64,000 nt of DNA from Marinobacter sediminicola (GCF_031157525.1 NZ_JAVIXR010000013.1:42494-106493), one strand, 5' to 3'. Positions 1 to 10,904 are shown, counted from the first letter of the stretch. Translations and numbers: made by a program. The notes: generated by a model not told the origin, from the letters alone.

Positions 1-1
1 T

Positions 2-88
2 GCCACATTCGCTGTATTTGTTGGACTACTTCATATTTATATTTCAAAAGAACATGGGTTGAAATTTGATATTAAAAACAACAATTAA
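2..88 (+). CDS. C-terminal end of a membrane protein (partial)
   Basis: An open frame enters from the left edge and stops at TAA (86-88), giving 28 residues: a hydrophobic stretch (ATFAVFVGLLHIYI) then a short charged tail ending KNNN. This looks like the last membrane helix and cytoplasmic tail of an integral membrane protein such as a transporter permease. Too little is present to name a family. The AT-rich composition matches the DNA just downstream and differs from the rest of the window. The call rests only on the frame and hydrophobicity. Confidence 0.4.
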   Translation, partial: ATFAVFVGLLHIYISKEHGLKFDIKNNN

Positions 89-166
89 TTATTTACCACA
101 AGTACGTAGATAACAACTATTATCTTAACGAAAATAAAAAATTACCATTAAAAGAGAAATATTAAA

Positions 167-1282
167 ATGAAAAACGAGAACACAAAAAGCCTAGTATCTT
201 GTATTGCATTGATTGTCTGCGGCTTCTCCGCTCCCGTTGCGGTTGCGCAGTCAAAAGTGCCGAATATTTTAAGTGAAGCACCTGTTTCGGACATCGTTGT
301 TGATGTCTTTGGCCAATTAAACTATGGCCTTATGTATGGAGACAGCGGTGATGGCAGTGAGCACTTCATTGTCGATAACGACAACAGTGGGAGCCGGATC
401 GGAGCCAAACTGAAAGGCAATTTGGATGGCACAGATCTAACAATCGGCGCCCATGTGGAACTGGGGTACCAGCAGAACCCCTCTAGTAAAGTGTCTCTCG
501 AAGAACGATCAATAAGTGGCGAATTTAAAGAGCGTCACCTGAACATATTTGTTTCAGGCGACTTTGGTAAAGTATCGCTCGGTCAAGGTGATGGGGCAGC
601 GAACGGAAATATCGAACGGGATCTGTCTGGCACAGGTGTTATTTCCTGGACCAATCCCGCGCTGGTGGGTGGCAGTCTGGATTTTCTTGACGCGGCCACC
701 AATACGCGGGTCGGGCTCGGGGCCGCAATGAGTGACCAGGACTTCGAGAGCCGCTATAGCCGTGTAAGGTATGATCCACCCGCTTTGGGCGCCTTTAAAC
801 CAGTGATAAGCCAGGGCATTAGGGGTGAGGACAATGTGACCGAAGTTGGCGTCAGGTTTTCGGGTCAGCTCGGCGGGAAATTTGAAGGCGCTCTGGGTTA
901 TTCAGTCAGGAATGTAGGCGGCGTAGCTGACGATTTTGAAACCCTTGGGGGCTCACTGTCGTGGTTGCATGACACGGGTATCAACCTCACGGGAGCCTAT
1001 TCAACCACCAGTGACGATGACCCGGCTAATCCGGATGCTGATTTTTACCTCGCCAAGGTAGGCTATAAAGTCGGCAAGCATGCGTTTGATATCCACTTTA
1101 TGAAAACAGAAGACCGCGTTGAGAAGGGCGACTCTGCGGAAACCGTGGGGGTTGGCTATGTCTTTACCCCGATCAAGTGGTTTGAAGCCTATGCTGGCTA
1201 CAACAACCACTCGCTGGATCGTGCTGGTGCGGACTTTAAGGATATTGACACTGTACTAATCGGGGGGCGACTCAAGTTCTGA
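167..1282 (+). CDS. Gram-negative general porin
   Basis: A 371-residue outer-membrane beta-barrel porin. The N-terminus has a Lys-rich start, a hydrophobic core and a probable signal-peptidase I site after AVAQ. The mature chain has the alternating pattern, Gly/Asp-rich turns and SRIG.KLKG / SLGQGDG blocks of porin_4-type trimeric porins, and ends in Phe (GGRLKF), the usual barrel-insertion signal. It would let small hydrophilic solutes cross the outer membrane. It is monocistronic, ended by a strong hairpin at 1329-1358. The upstream 80 bp are very AT-rich, as expected for a strong promoter region. Substrate preference cannot be read from sequence. Confidence 0.85.
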   Translation: MKNENTKSLVSCIALIVCGFSAPVAVAQSKVPNILSEAPVSDIVVDVFGQLNYGLMYGDSGDGSEHFIVDNDNSGSRIGAKLKGNLDGTDLTIGAHVELGYQQNPSSKVSLEERSISGEFKERHLNIFVSGDFGKVSLGQGDGAANGNIERDLSGTGVISWTNPALVGGSLDFLDAATNTRVGLGAAMSDQDFESRYSRVRYDPPALGAFKPVISQGIRGEDNVTEVGVRFSGQLGGKFEGALGYSVRNVGGVADDFETLGGSLSWLHDTGINLTGAYSTTSDDDPANPDADFYLAKVGYKVGKHAFDIHFMKTEDRVEKGDSAETVGVGYVFTPIKWFEAYAGYNNHSLDRAGADFKDIDTVLIGGRLKF

Positions 1283-1328
1283 CCGGTCTGTAAATATTGT
1301 CCTGCACGGGTGAGTAACCCAATTCTTG

Positions 1329-1358
1329 CCGCACCAGATTATCGGTGCGGTTTTTTTT
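1329..1358 (+). terminator. Rho-independent terminator of the porin gene
   Basis: CCGCACC (1329-1335) pairs perfectly with GGTGCGG (1344-1350), followed directly by eight T. It lies 46 bp after the porin stop codon. Confidence 0.9.
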
Positions 1359-1379
1359 GCATACCAGACATGATAGCGC

Positions 1380-2077
1380 GTTGCGCCTTGGTGGGCGCAG
1401 CTCTCAGAGTCTGTCAACGTAGATGTCGTTTGTTAGCTATAAGCTCTTTAACATATGACCGTCTTTTCCGGACTCCGGGTGACCGACTCCGAGACCGGCT
1501 CTCGCGGAGCCTCAGCCTTTGCTGCTTCTATAACCTGCTTTCGCTACTATGCAAGATACTGGCTCACCCCATAAAATAGGTTTCCGACGAACTATTCCCA
1601 GAGCTAGTTGTGGTTCCCGGTTTTGATAACGCCTGTCAATTCCGGCACCCTAACGATAGTTCGCTTGTACCCGCCCTCTCCGCTCTTACCTTACGAGCCT
1701 TTTCCTCCGCTGCTTACGACAACGGTTAAGCTAAAGGAGAGCAGGTCAGCTTGGTTCCTCCATCACGTCAACGATTTCTCATGCAGCTTGGTCAACTTCT
1801 ATATGTCAGGACGGCATTGCTGTGACACACAACTACGCAGACACATAGGGTTTCGGCACTGATAGTGCCGACCGGTCAATTTAAGGGTGTTTACAGAACT
1901 TACAGTTCAAAGATCTGAGCGCAGGCGATCGATAACTTTCCTGCTGCGACCAAGGAATCAGCGTGGCTCGACCGTACGCGCAAAAAAGGTACGAATTTAT
2001 TGGCTTACGGAAGTGGGGCCAGCCCGAACCGCTTGAAGATCAATTCCAATCACGAAGAACCAGAGCTGGCCAAGCTT
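1380..2077. other. Non-coding stretch, possibly a structured RNA or intron remnant
   Basis: About 700 bp without a convincing gene; the short open frames have no ribosome-binding site and no recognisable residues. On the minus strand the segment contains compact hairpins such as GGCTC-CGCGA-GAGCC near 1490-1510 and many stem-like GC blocks over roughly 1410-1860. The texture recalls the 5' domain of a bacterial group II intron, but no reverse transcriptase and no domain V were seen, so that is only a guess. Confidence 0.25.
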
Positions 2078-2833
2078 TCAACTGTAAGCATCCTGGAGAG
2101 TTCTTTCAGTAGAAAATTTATATTCCGCACCTAAGTAGCATGCCACACGATATTCTAAAGGGGTCTCATTAAAGTAAATTACAGAAGTGACCATTAAAAT
2201 TGGGGTGCCTTCTTTTACTTTAAGAGAGCGTGACAAATTTTCATCTGAAACAGTGGCCTCTAATGTTTGCTTAATCCGGTTCGGCCTATTTCCTTCTATT
2301 TCTTTATATAAATCAATAGTAGAGAACGCTTGTTTTCTTTTCTCGAACTCTTTAGCTTTTTCAGAAACTTTAAATCCAAGTGATAAAGGAAAATAACTTT
2401 CGTATTGCACTATTGGATTGCCATCACCCTCTCCTATTAGAGTCAATTTCAAAACCGACTCTTCAGCTGATAGGTTTAATAGCCCACCAATTAAAAAACC
2501 TGCAAAAATAGAATCTACTCTCCCTACTTTTGTAGATCCTTTAACTCCTTTTTCAGTAAGGGTTTTATTGAAACTTACCATTTTAGATAGAGTCTGATCG
2601 TACTTTATTTTTTGAGCAAAGCTTCCAGCCCCTTTCACTGTCTTAATTAAGCCATCGGACTCCAGCATACTAATAGAGCGTCTAACCGTGATCCTACTAA
2701 CATTATATTTTTCACAAAGCTCTTTTTCCGATGGGATTTTCTCACCTTCTTCCCAAGTCCTACTTTCTATATTTTTTTTAATCTCTTTGTATAGCTTTTT
2801 GTATAGTGGCAGCGCTGATTTATCAAGAGTCAT
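2078..2833 (-). CDS. GntR-family (HutC/UTRA) transcriptional regulator
   Basis: A 251-residue regulator. Residues about 8-75 form a GntR winged helix-turn-helix (LPLYKKLYKEIKKNI then PSEKELCEKYNVSRITVRR and LIKTVKGAGSFA). Residues about 95-240 match a UTRA ligand-binding domain with its typical ending (TPILMVTSVIYFNETPLEYR). Such proteins are usually ligand-released repressors of sugar, amino-acid or organic-acid genes. The gene is strikingly AT-rich with Lys/Asn-rich coding compared with most of the window, which suggests horizontal acquisition. No target gene is adjacent: an IS remnant lies upstream and non-coding DNA downstream. Confidence 0.85.
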   Translation of the reverse strand: MTLDKSALPLYKKLYKEIKKNIESRTWEEGEKIPSEKELCEKYNVSRITVRRSISMLESDGLIKTVKGAGSFAQKIKYDQTLSKMVSFNKTLTEKGVKGSTKVGRVDSIFAGFLIGGLLNLSAEESVLKLTLIGEGDGNPIVQYESYFPLSLGFKVSEKAKEFEKRKQAFSTIDLYKEIEGNRPNRIKQTLEATVSDENLSRSLKVKEGTPILMVTSVIYFNETPLEYRVACYLGAEYKFSTERTLQDAYS

Positions 2834-3124
2834 AATTAAGTATCAACTCAATGTTTAATATTGATTTTAATTTTTCACCAACACAAATAACAGAAAACAA
2901 ACTTTTAAAAAACAACTGGTCACCATCTCCACAAATGACATAAAACTCATTAAAACCACTTAGAGTCGCATTTATTTCGATCTTAAAACCTACACTATCA
3001 TATTATTATATCAGCTTTCTATAAGCTGTTAATTAGTTTAATGGGTGGCGCGTTCCTTACCACCATCAGACATCGACTACCGTTCCCTTGGTAGGCAAGT
3101 CGCTGCGCTCGCACACAGCCATTA
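2834..3124. other. AT-rich intergenic region upstream of the GntR gene
   Basis: No gene is visible. The segment is very AT-rich near the GntR start and presumably holds its promoter. It ends at the left inverted repeat of the IS3-like remnant. Confidence 0.4.
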
Positions 3125-4027
<903 letters not shown>

Positions 4028-4130
4028 CTAAACCACCCGACAACGAATTGCTGGGCGGCTTAGTATCGTTATATCCCGAGGCCCCAAGTTTTAGGTCGCG
4101 CCTCGTATAAAAGTCTATTCGCTAAGCTTC

Positions 4131-5828
4131 CTAAAGCGGCGCATCTTCTGACTTGTAATCTGGCTGCCAACAGGTGCGGCCCCCTTGCTCCCTCAAATCA
4201 CGCCATTCTTTGTAAGGCCCTGCAATTTCCTCACTTGTATGGCTATTGAGAGTCATGACAGAATCTCCTATTGCAAGCACCAAGTCACGCATCAGCGAAA
4301 AATCGACCGCATCCGCTCCGTAATTAGGGGCCCATAGAGACCATGGCCCCGCAATCAGCCCCATAGTGGGAACTAGGTATGCGTGAGTGATGGAGCCCAT
4401 GCCGCCGAAGTTGCAGCGCATTGGAGTATGATTCCCAGGCCCACCAAAGCCGCTGAGAATTGACATCCCAGCCACTTCTCGGTCCAGAAGCGCACCGATT
4501 GCCGTATCGGTCATTAGTGGATGGTCCTCAGGTGCGAACCAAACGGTTGGTTCCGCTTTGCCAGTGAAATATAGCTCGCGTCCAGGTTTACCATTAGCTC
4601 TCGGTTTCGCAAGAATTTCCTTGGTGCCAAGGTGCTCAATCGCAAACGTAAAAGCGACCGACCCTTCGTCAAATTCCCGATTAAGCTCTCTCCCGTACCG
4701 TATAGTCCCATCCTGTGAATCGTGCAAGTGCGCTGAGTTGAAAGCAAACTCAAGCGTACGAGGGCGACATTTGGCTGGCTGACGAGCAAAATAGTCGGCA
4801 AGCGCTAACATTGCTGCGATGCCATTATCCTGAACCCAAGTATTTCCGTCAGTGTTGGTGAAAAGCACTATCCGCTCATCACTCTGCCCTGGCAACGTAG
4901 CAATAAGGTTGCGAGTCATTGCCGCATCGCGCTCTGCCAACACTGCCACTGTAGCGTCATGCCCCGCGGCTATAGCATCCATAAGCTCCGCTCGCTCATC
5001 AATTCCAACAAAAATTGCCGGCAGGCGGAAATGAATACCTAAATGAGGATCAAAGTAGCCAGACACTTGTTCCCGTGGAACGTCAAAAGCGAAAATGACT
5101 GCCCCTGCACCTACTTTCCCAGCAGCAATCAGGTCCGAATGAATCTGTAACGCCCCCAAAAAAGGCCGCTCATACAATAACGGGAGCCGGGCATACATGT
5201 CTGGGGCCATATAACTTGCACTAGCCATTAGGTGGGAAAATGGGGGCGCTGATGCTGGATCATTAGCCGCGGTTGGAAAGTCTCGCAAGATAACCTTGCC
5301 TGCATGTGCTGCAGTAATCGCTTGATTTCGAGGTAAATAAATCAATTCACCTGTACTGCCTTGCTCACCTGTTCCAAGAGCGTAGGGCACAGCCCCGACT
5401 ACCGGTATTAATTGGCCTTCTATTTCCAGCTTACCAGCCAACTCAAGGCTACGGCCAAGACCGCTTGGGTCAGCGGGAGTTGGTTGCCAGCGCTGTATCT
5501 CAAACTCATCCGACCGGATTTCAAAACCACCAATTCTACCTATCTCAGACTCAATCCAATCAATCGCACTCTCATGCGCTTCGCTTGCAGTTGAACGGAG
5601 ATCCCCATACTGAACCACTTGCGCCATTAGGGCTTTAAGCTGCCCTTCGTCAGCGAATTTTGACTCGTCAATGATTACATCACATGCCACTTCTTCAGGG
5701 GCCTCTTCAATGTTTTCCTTAGAATTATTGTTCGAACTACTTCCATTGCAACCAACCAAAAAAAATAGGCTTAAAAAGCCAATCCCTAAAAATCTCACTC
5801 GGTCCTTTTTGTTATTTCTAAATCTCAT
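4131..5828 (-). CDS. Secreted lipoprotein with PA-like and altered M28-peptidase-like domains
   Basis: A 565-residue lipoprotein: a type II signal peptide with lipobox LVGC (Cys27) and a Ser/Asn-rich linker. Residues about 60-300 resemble the scaffold and inserted PA-like domain of M28 aminopeptidases; about 305-480 resemble the catalytic core (RNLIATLPGQSDERIVLFTN). The canonical metal ligands are replaced: HxD reads NTD (325-327) and no Glu-Glu pair is seen where SAHLHDSQDG (365-374) stands, whereas a D-N and EHLG (398-401) remain. It is clearly related to the N-terminal half of the 7871-10450 protein. It probably acts outside the inner membrane, perhaps binding or hydrolysing an amide or ester by a non-standard site; function unknown. 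Confidence 0.65.
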   Translation of the reverse strand: MRFRNNKKDRVRFLGIGFLSLFFLVGCNGSSSNNNSKENIEEAPEEVACDVIIDESKFADEGQLKALMAQVVQYGDLRSTASEAHESAIDWIESEIGRIGGFEIRSDEFEIQRWQPTPADPSGLGRSLELAGKLEIEGQLIPVVGAVPYALGTGEQGSTGELIYLPRNQAITAAHAGKVILRDFPTAANDPASAPPFSHLMASASYMAPDMYARLPLLYERPFLGALQIHSDLIAAGKVGAGAVIFAFDVPREQVSGYFDPHLGIHFRLPAIFVGIDERAELMDAIAAGHDATVAVLAERDAAMTRNLIATLPGQSDERIVLFTNTDGNTWVQDNGIAAMLALADYFARQPAKCRPRTLEFAFNSAHLHDSQDGTIRYGRELNREFDEGSVAFTFAIEHLGTKEILAKPRANGKPGRELYFTGKAEPTVWFAPEDHPLMTDTAIGALLDREVAGMSILSGFGGPGNHTPMRCNFGGMGSITHAYLVPTMGLIAGPWSLWAPNYGADAVDFSLMRDLVLAIGDSVMTLNSHTSEEIAGPYKEWRDLREQGGRTCWQPDYKSEDAPL

Positions 5829-6161
5829 TATCCATCCCTCTTTATTTATATTTGTTATCTACATCTCGCTCAAGGCATGCATTTTTCAATAAAATAACCC
5901 TAGCCTATCAGCGCAATAAGTCGTAACAGCACCAATACCCTTTAGAGCAACATTCAACTTCGAGAGTAGCAGCCGGGAACAAAGGGGCAATTGATAAAAC
6001 AACAGGAGATGTTGTGCACAATCACAACGAGCTACGGAAAAATTTTATTAGGTAGCGCCATTAAGAAAATGACTATGGCTCGCGAAAAAACTAAAGATAC
6101 GCATGCACCCATTCGAGCTAGAGGCCAGAGCGCGGTCAGGCGACCAACATAGCTATAGGCC
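5829..6161. other. Intergenic region between lipoprotein and PucR genes
   Basis: About 330 bp with no convincing gene. It should hold the promoter of the lipoprotein gene (minus strand) and the 3' end of the PucR transcript. No clear terminator hairpin was found. Confidence 0.35.
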
Positions 6162-7499
6162 TCAGCCTCGGTCGCGCAGCCGAAATGCAACAAAAAGTCG
6201 GGCAAGCCATGACAAGTCAGATAGGTTTGCACCCAGTTTCTGTTCGATTTTTTGGAGGCGATAGTTGAGAGTATTTGGGTGGATATTCAGTGTTGCTGCA
6301 GCTTTTTTTCGTGTCAAACCGGGCGTTGAAAGCCATGTTTTTAACGTCACCACCAGAATAGGCTCGTCCGCTAGAACGCCAAGTAGTTCATCAAAGTATC
6401 CAACGCAGGCACGGTGGCAAACTACTGCATCCTGAAGAATTACGTCCGTAAACTTAAAGACCCGAACGTCGTCGCTTCCAGTTTTGCGACACCCCCACTC
6501 TAATGCACTTAAGGCCTGCTCAGCACTAGCGTGCCACCCTAAAGCTTCACTCCGGAATAGTCCTAGACCGATAGAGCGAATCTTTGTCGACAGAACTCGA
6601 GTTAGGCGGCAACACTCTATCGCCAGAGCCTGCTCTTCCAGTACCGGTTTTGTGCCCACCGATATAGGAACCCACAATATAAGGCGGCCCTCGCGATAAG
6701 TGTGCGGCGCCTCTTGTCCGAGGTGAAGGTGTTCCGAAACTTTCTGCTGCAGCTCTTCTATCTGCCGCTCAAAAGCACCCCTGTCAGCTACGCTACTTGG
6801 CTCTATCACAAGTGCTGCACGGCGGCCGTTGGGGTCAATCTGCAATTCATTTGTTAATGTTTGAAAACGCTTGGTGTCATCCGGGCTATCGAGAATAAGA
6901 GCGCAAAGTTCTTGGTGCCTGCGATCACGCCACTGAAGGTTTCGATGGGCTTCACTTATATAGCTAGAGCTAAGTGCCTGGCCTAGATGGTCAGTATGCT
7001 GGAGCAGGTAAGGGGAGACCTTCATCAACATCTCGGCGAGTATTCTTTCATCATCAGCGAGGAGAAGCAGAATCTGCTGCCAAGCAACAGTCGCGCCCAC
7101 ACGAAACGAGTGCAGCAGGTCCGTGAGTGGCACTCCTTGGTGGTACCGGCGGCACGCGAAAGCTGACACCGGGGCGAGATCCTCTTCCGTTGGTGCACGC
7201 TCGTCGAGCAGGGTACGGTGCCAAACCTCCAAATTGATTCGCGTCATGGAGCGCACCTCATCTATGAGGCCTGGATCTGTAATCGCACCATATGCAGGCA
7301 CTTCCTCGCGGATCGCACAAATCATGGCATCGATATGAATATCAATGTCAATCGCCATCTTTTCGAATAACAGACGTAGTGGCTTAGATATACGAGGTGG
7401 GGTCTTTGCTGATGTAATATTAGCCCCAACAGTGACACCGATATTTTTTTGTTTTTGCACTGGAATCCCCGATGCGGTCACTTCACGCATGATAGACAC
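6162..7499 (-). CDS. PucR/CdaR-type transcriptional regulator
   Basis: A 445-residue regulator. The C-terminus (about 375-440) is a PucR-type helix-turn-helix (LKTWLSTPGLTRKKAAATLN, then HPNTLNYRLQKIEQKLG). The middle (about 190-350) resembles the GGDEF-like CdaR sensor region, and the first 180 residues form a helical RsbRD-like N-terminal domain (SFRVGATVAWQQILLL). Such proteins usually activate neighbouring catabolic genes in response to a substrate. It sits between the two related lipoprotein genes, divergent from the larger one at 7871, so both are candidate targets. The start at 7499 is the longest option; translation could begin slightly downstream. Confidence 0.8.
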   Translation of the reverse strand: MSIMREVTASGIPVQKQKNIGVTVGANITSAKTPPRISKPLRLLFEKMAIDIDIHIDAMICAIREEVPAYGAITDPGLIDEVRSMTRINLEVWHRTLLDERAPTEEDLAPVSAFACRRYHQGVPLTDLLHSFRVGATVAWQQILLLLADDERILAEMLMKVSPYLLQHTDHLGQALSSSYISEAHRNLQWRDRRHQELCALILDSPDDTKRFQTLTNELQIDPNGRRAALVIEPSSVADRGAFERQIEELQQKVSEHLHLGQEAPHTYREGRLILWVPISVGTKPVLEEQALAIECCRLTRVLSTKIRSIGLGLFRSEALGWHASAEQALSALEWGCRKTGSDDVRVFKFTDVILQDAVVCHRACVGYFDELLGVLADEPILVVTLKTWLSTPGLTRKKAAATLNIHPNTLNYRLQKIEQKLGANLSDLSWLARLFVAFRLRDRG

Positions 7500-7870
7500 A
7501 GAAGCTGTGGGAGAGCAAGCAGGGGCAGAGTATGGGGGTTATGGAGCAAATTGAGGCCGCGTAGCTAAATAACTTCAACAGGTGAAAATCTACTCAGGGG
7601 GAGATTGTGAGCATCCACAACATTCACTGTCATTTTATCAGTTGCCCCAGCGCGCCCCCCTGCTAGGCTCAGTTTGGACACGCTCTAGATGTAAGTAGCC
7701 TTAAATAGTGGTTCTTGGCTCTTTTCGTGTCCAACGTTAAACATTGATCGCATTCCTTCAGTGCTCTCAGCGCATTCGCAATTACAGCACACACTGAACT
7801 AGTGGCTGTCCCGAATAAATCTCGCAGGAAGCACGATAACAACAACGACAAGTTCTAAAAGGAGTTTTCG
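7500..7870. promoter_or_regulatory. Divergent promoter region between pucR-like gene and lipoprotein-hydrolase gene
   Basis: A 371-bp gap between divergent genes. A ribosome-binding site AAAGGAG (about 7857-7863) precedes the ATG at 7871. No small gene or strong hairpin was recognised. Its position between a regulator and its likely target makes it the probable operator region; no defined site could be assigned. Confidence 0.4.
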
Positions 7871-10450
7871 GTGATGATCAATAATATCTTCCAGAAAACA
7901 AAGGGCATTGTACGGATCCTCATTTTATTTATAGCATCGATTGTCTTAGTCGCTTGCAGGGGCAGCGATTCAGATCTCAACTCGGAGGGCGCTCCTCAGA
8001 ATGCCTGGCCTACGACGGCCCTTCCCTCAACTGCGGCAACAACCGTGGACCAATCTGAGTTCCTACCCAGCAGTTTAATGCGCGAGTGGCACAGGTCTCT
8101 AGACAAAGTGGGGCTACGTGCAGAAGCCTCACTTGGACAGGCCGCTTACATCGACGTACTGCATGAGCGGCTACGCCAAGCCGGAGTGAAAGACATTCAG
8201 TTCGAAGAGGTGGAGATGTTGCGTTGGACGGCTAAAACTTGGAGTCTGTCGACTCAAACAGCGCAAGGCGATTTTGGGTTGATTGACACCGCTGCTTTTA
8301 TACCGCAATCAGGCAGTACGCCTGAGGCTGGGATCACCGCAGAGCTCGCCTATCTCACACCACAACAATTCCAAAGTATCGTGACTGCCTCAAACCCTGT
8401 AGCGGTCCTCATGTCGCTTGCTCCGAACCTAGCTGGGAAAATTGTACTGGTCGACTTCCCAAGCATTCAAATGACAGCTGACTCCTTTCTTAACAAAGCA
8501 GTCAGTGTCTACGATCCATCGGGCACAGTTAAACCTGATGACCCCTACGAGCGAACATATCTAGGGATAGGACCTTTTTTAGAACTAATGGATGGACTGG
8601 AGCTAATAGGAGTTCGCGGGATTGTAGCTACTTACGATCAAGCACATAGTTCGCAGTTCGCAAAGCTCTTCATTCCGAATGATGACCATGTCCGTGGGAT
8701 GCCTGGCGTGTATGTTGATGCTATAGCGGGACAACAATTACGAGATCTCGCTGAAAGTGATGGCTCGGTGACCCTGACTCTTGACGCAATAGTCGAGACC
8801 ATAAACACAAGAAATCTCATCGGTACCATTCCTGGAGCTAGTGATGAGCTTGTCGTTATCAGTAGCCATACAGGGGGCACCAATGGTGCTGAGGGCAATG
8901 GCCCCAATGCCATCGTCGATATCGCACAATACCTGACACGACTACCTCAGGAAGAGCTAGAGCGCAGCATTACGATCGTGTTGTCTAGTGGACATTTCGC
9001 TGGCAGCAAGGGCATACAGGGATATCTTCGCCAACATAAAAGAGATGGCCTTCTTGATCGTATTGCAGCCGTTATAACTCTGGAGCATCTTGGGCTTAAA
9101 GAGTGGCTACCAGACGGCCAAGGGCAGTTTTTTGCAACAGGAAAGCATGAGCCAGGCACAATGTTTATGCCTCAAAATGCAGTGCTACAAGACCTTTCAC
9201 AAAACTGGGCACAAAATGCGGATGCCTCACCCACGTATTTCATGCCTCCCGCCAACCCCCGCGATGCGACTTGGCCGTATATGGGGCAGTATTTATGGGG
9301 AACCAGTAACATTCCGGTAATTAACTACATTACACGGCCTGCATATTTACTGAACTGGGGCATCGATACTATCGAGTTTGTCGACTTCGATTTAATGCAT
9401 AGACAGACAGTCGCTTTTACTCAATTAGCTCTCGATCTCACTCGCGTTCCATTAGCACATCTCCCGCAACGAAAGAGCAGCCTAGCGCAATCTACGCAGC
9501 CGGCTCACGGCCCAGGAGGTAGCGATTACAAGAGCATTGACGTTCGAGTGAGCGAGGGAGGCAGTGGCTCTGACGCATGGTATGTATTTGAGCCAGTCGA
9601 GCCCATGCCTGTCAGCGCACCTTTAGTGATAATGCTGCATGGCTATTTCGAGTTCGCGGGTTATCAGTCACTACGAGAGTTTATTTGGCACACTGTTCGC
9701 CAAGGGAACGTCGTCATCTATCCTCGCTGGCAAACTGCATCTGCAGTCCCATGCCAAGGGCCACTCTATATTGAGCCTTGCATGGCATCTGCTGTAACTG
9801 GCATTAAGGACGCAATTGCATTCCTTCAGGCCGACTCAAGCCGTGTTTGGCCAGATTTAGATAGAACGAGCTATTTCGGTTTTTCTTTTGGCGGGATTCT
9901 CACTTCTAATATCGCCAACAGATGGGATTCGTTAGGTCTTCCCAAGCCACTGTCGATTTTTCTAGACGATCCACACGATGGGGGGTTTGCTGGGCCCGGA
10001 GAGCCAGCCCTCGATAACAGCCTAGCAGGCATCCCTACTACAACTTTGTTCCAGTGCCATTCCAGCCAGACTGGCGTGATCGCAGCAAACCCAGCAAATA
10101 GTTGTAATGCCATATTTCCCTTGCTTAATCACATTCCTATAGAGAACAAGGACCTTGTACTGATCTATACCGATACTCACGGCAACCCTGAACTCGGATC
10201 TGGCCACGGCGTGTGCAAGGCTGAACCCGGCGCGGCTGATGCATATGACTATAATTTTTGCTGGAAAGTATTCGACGCTCTGCGTAGCTGTGCGTATGGG
10301 AATGTCGATTGTGAATACGCATTAGGAGACACAAAGGAGCATCGCTTCAATGGCTCCTGGGAGGATGGCAAAGAGATTATGCCTTTGAAGATCCAGGACG
10401 CTGCACCAATTGATGCTTCTCCTATAAGCAAGGAAGCTGGTGGTAGCTAG
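7871..10450 (+). CDS. Lipoprotein fusing an M28-like domain to an alpha/beta-hydrolase
   Basis: An 859-residue lipoprotein (lipobox LVAC, Cys29). Residues about 60-540 are homologous to the 4131-5828 protein: PA-like part, then RNLIGTIPGASDELVVISSH. The metal ligands are again unusual: HTGG instead of HxD, GNGPN instead of NDN, SSGHFAGSKG instead of an E-E pair, with EHLG kept. Residues about 575-840 form an alpha/beta-hydrolase: oxyanion-hole HG at 590-591 (MLHGY), nucleophile elbow GFSFGG with Ser672, a late His in GSGHG, and several Cys that could form disulfides in the periplasm. An extracytoplasmic esterase, lipase or polyester hydrolase is plausible. The ATG follows a good RBS and the gene stands alone. 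Confidence 0.7.
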   Translation: MMINNIFQKTKGIVRILILFIASIVLVACRGSDSDLNSEGAPQNAWPTTALPSTAATTVDQSEFLPSSLMREWHRSLDKVGLRAEASLGQAAYIDVLHERLRQAGVKDIQFEEVEMLRWTAKTWSLSTQTAQGDFGLIDTAAFIPQSGSTPEAGITAELAYLTPQQFQSIVTASNPVAVLMSLAPNLAGKIVLVDFPSIQMTADSFLNKAVSVYDPSGTVKPDDPYERTYLGIGPFLELMDGLELIGVRGIVATYDQAHSSQFAKLFIPNDDHVRGMPGVYVDAIAGQQLRDLAESDGSVTLTLDAIVETINTRNLIGTIPGASDELVVISSHTGGTNGAEGNGPNAIVDIAQYLTRLPQEELERSITIVLSSGHFAGSKGIQGYLRQHKRDGLLDRIAAVITLEHLGLKEWLPDGQGQFFATGKHEPGTMFMPQNAVLQDLSQNWAQNADASPTYFMPPANPRDATWPYMGQYLWGTSNIPVINYITRPAYLLNWGIDTIEFVDFDLMHRQTVAFTQLALDLTRVPLAHLPQRKSSLAQSTQPAHGPGGSDYKSIDVRVSEGGSGSDAWYVFEPVEPMPVSAPLVIMLHGYFEFAGYQSLREFIWHTVRQGNVVIYPRWQTASAVPCQGPLYIEPCMASAVTGIKDAIAFLQADSSRVWPDLDRTSYFGFSFGGILTSNIANRWDSLGLPKPLSIFLDDPHDGGFAGPGEPALDNSLAGIPTTTLFQCHSSQTGVIAANPANSCNAIFPLLNHIPIENKDLVLIYTDTHGNPELGSGHGVCKAEPGAADAYDYNFCWKVFDALRSCAYGNVDCEYALGDTKEHRFNGSWEDGKEIMPLKIQDAAPIDASPISKEAGGS

Positions 10451-10904
10451 AAGCATGCTCCATTGGGCTTGATTAGCCATAGAATTGAAGTCAGAGATGC
10501 CCCCTTGCTCAGCGGAGGGGTGTTGATTCATGCCAGGGACGGCCTGGACGCGCAGCATCGTATAGAGCTCCAAAGTCCTAAACGATTGGTTTTCCGCCGC
10601 CTTATCACAGCTGCAGGGCTGTTTTACGATATGCCAGACTGGACTTAGCAGGCGCTGAAATGCCATTTAGCTTGAAGACGATAGTACCGCTAGTTGTGCC
10701 GGCCGACTCCGTATAGCCCTCCATGGCCTCAGTAACCAAAGGTCATATTCGGGCACCCCGAAATTCTCACTCTGTGCCCAAAATCCAAGTTGTTATGTGG
10801 GCTTAACCGTTTTCAGTAGGGCGAGCACATTTCGACCAAACCCTTTCCCAGCAACGACTTACACCGATTTAAGTCGGTGCCGGCCAGTTGAAACCGTCTA
10901 ATGG

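Noticed and set aside
1310..1862. Two short open frames of 84-89 codons behind the porin gene
   Set aside because: No ribosome-binding site, Cys/Arg/Leu-rich translation without family features, and one starts across the terminator hairpin region.
10463..10648. A 61-codon frame after the lipoprotein-hydrolase gene
   Set aside because: It lacks an RBS and recognisable features; it probably lies in untranslated DNA.
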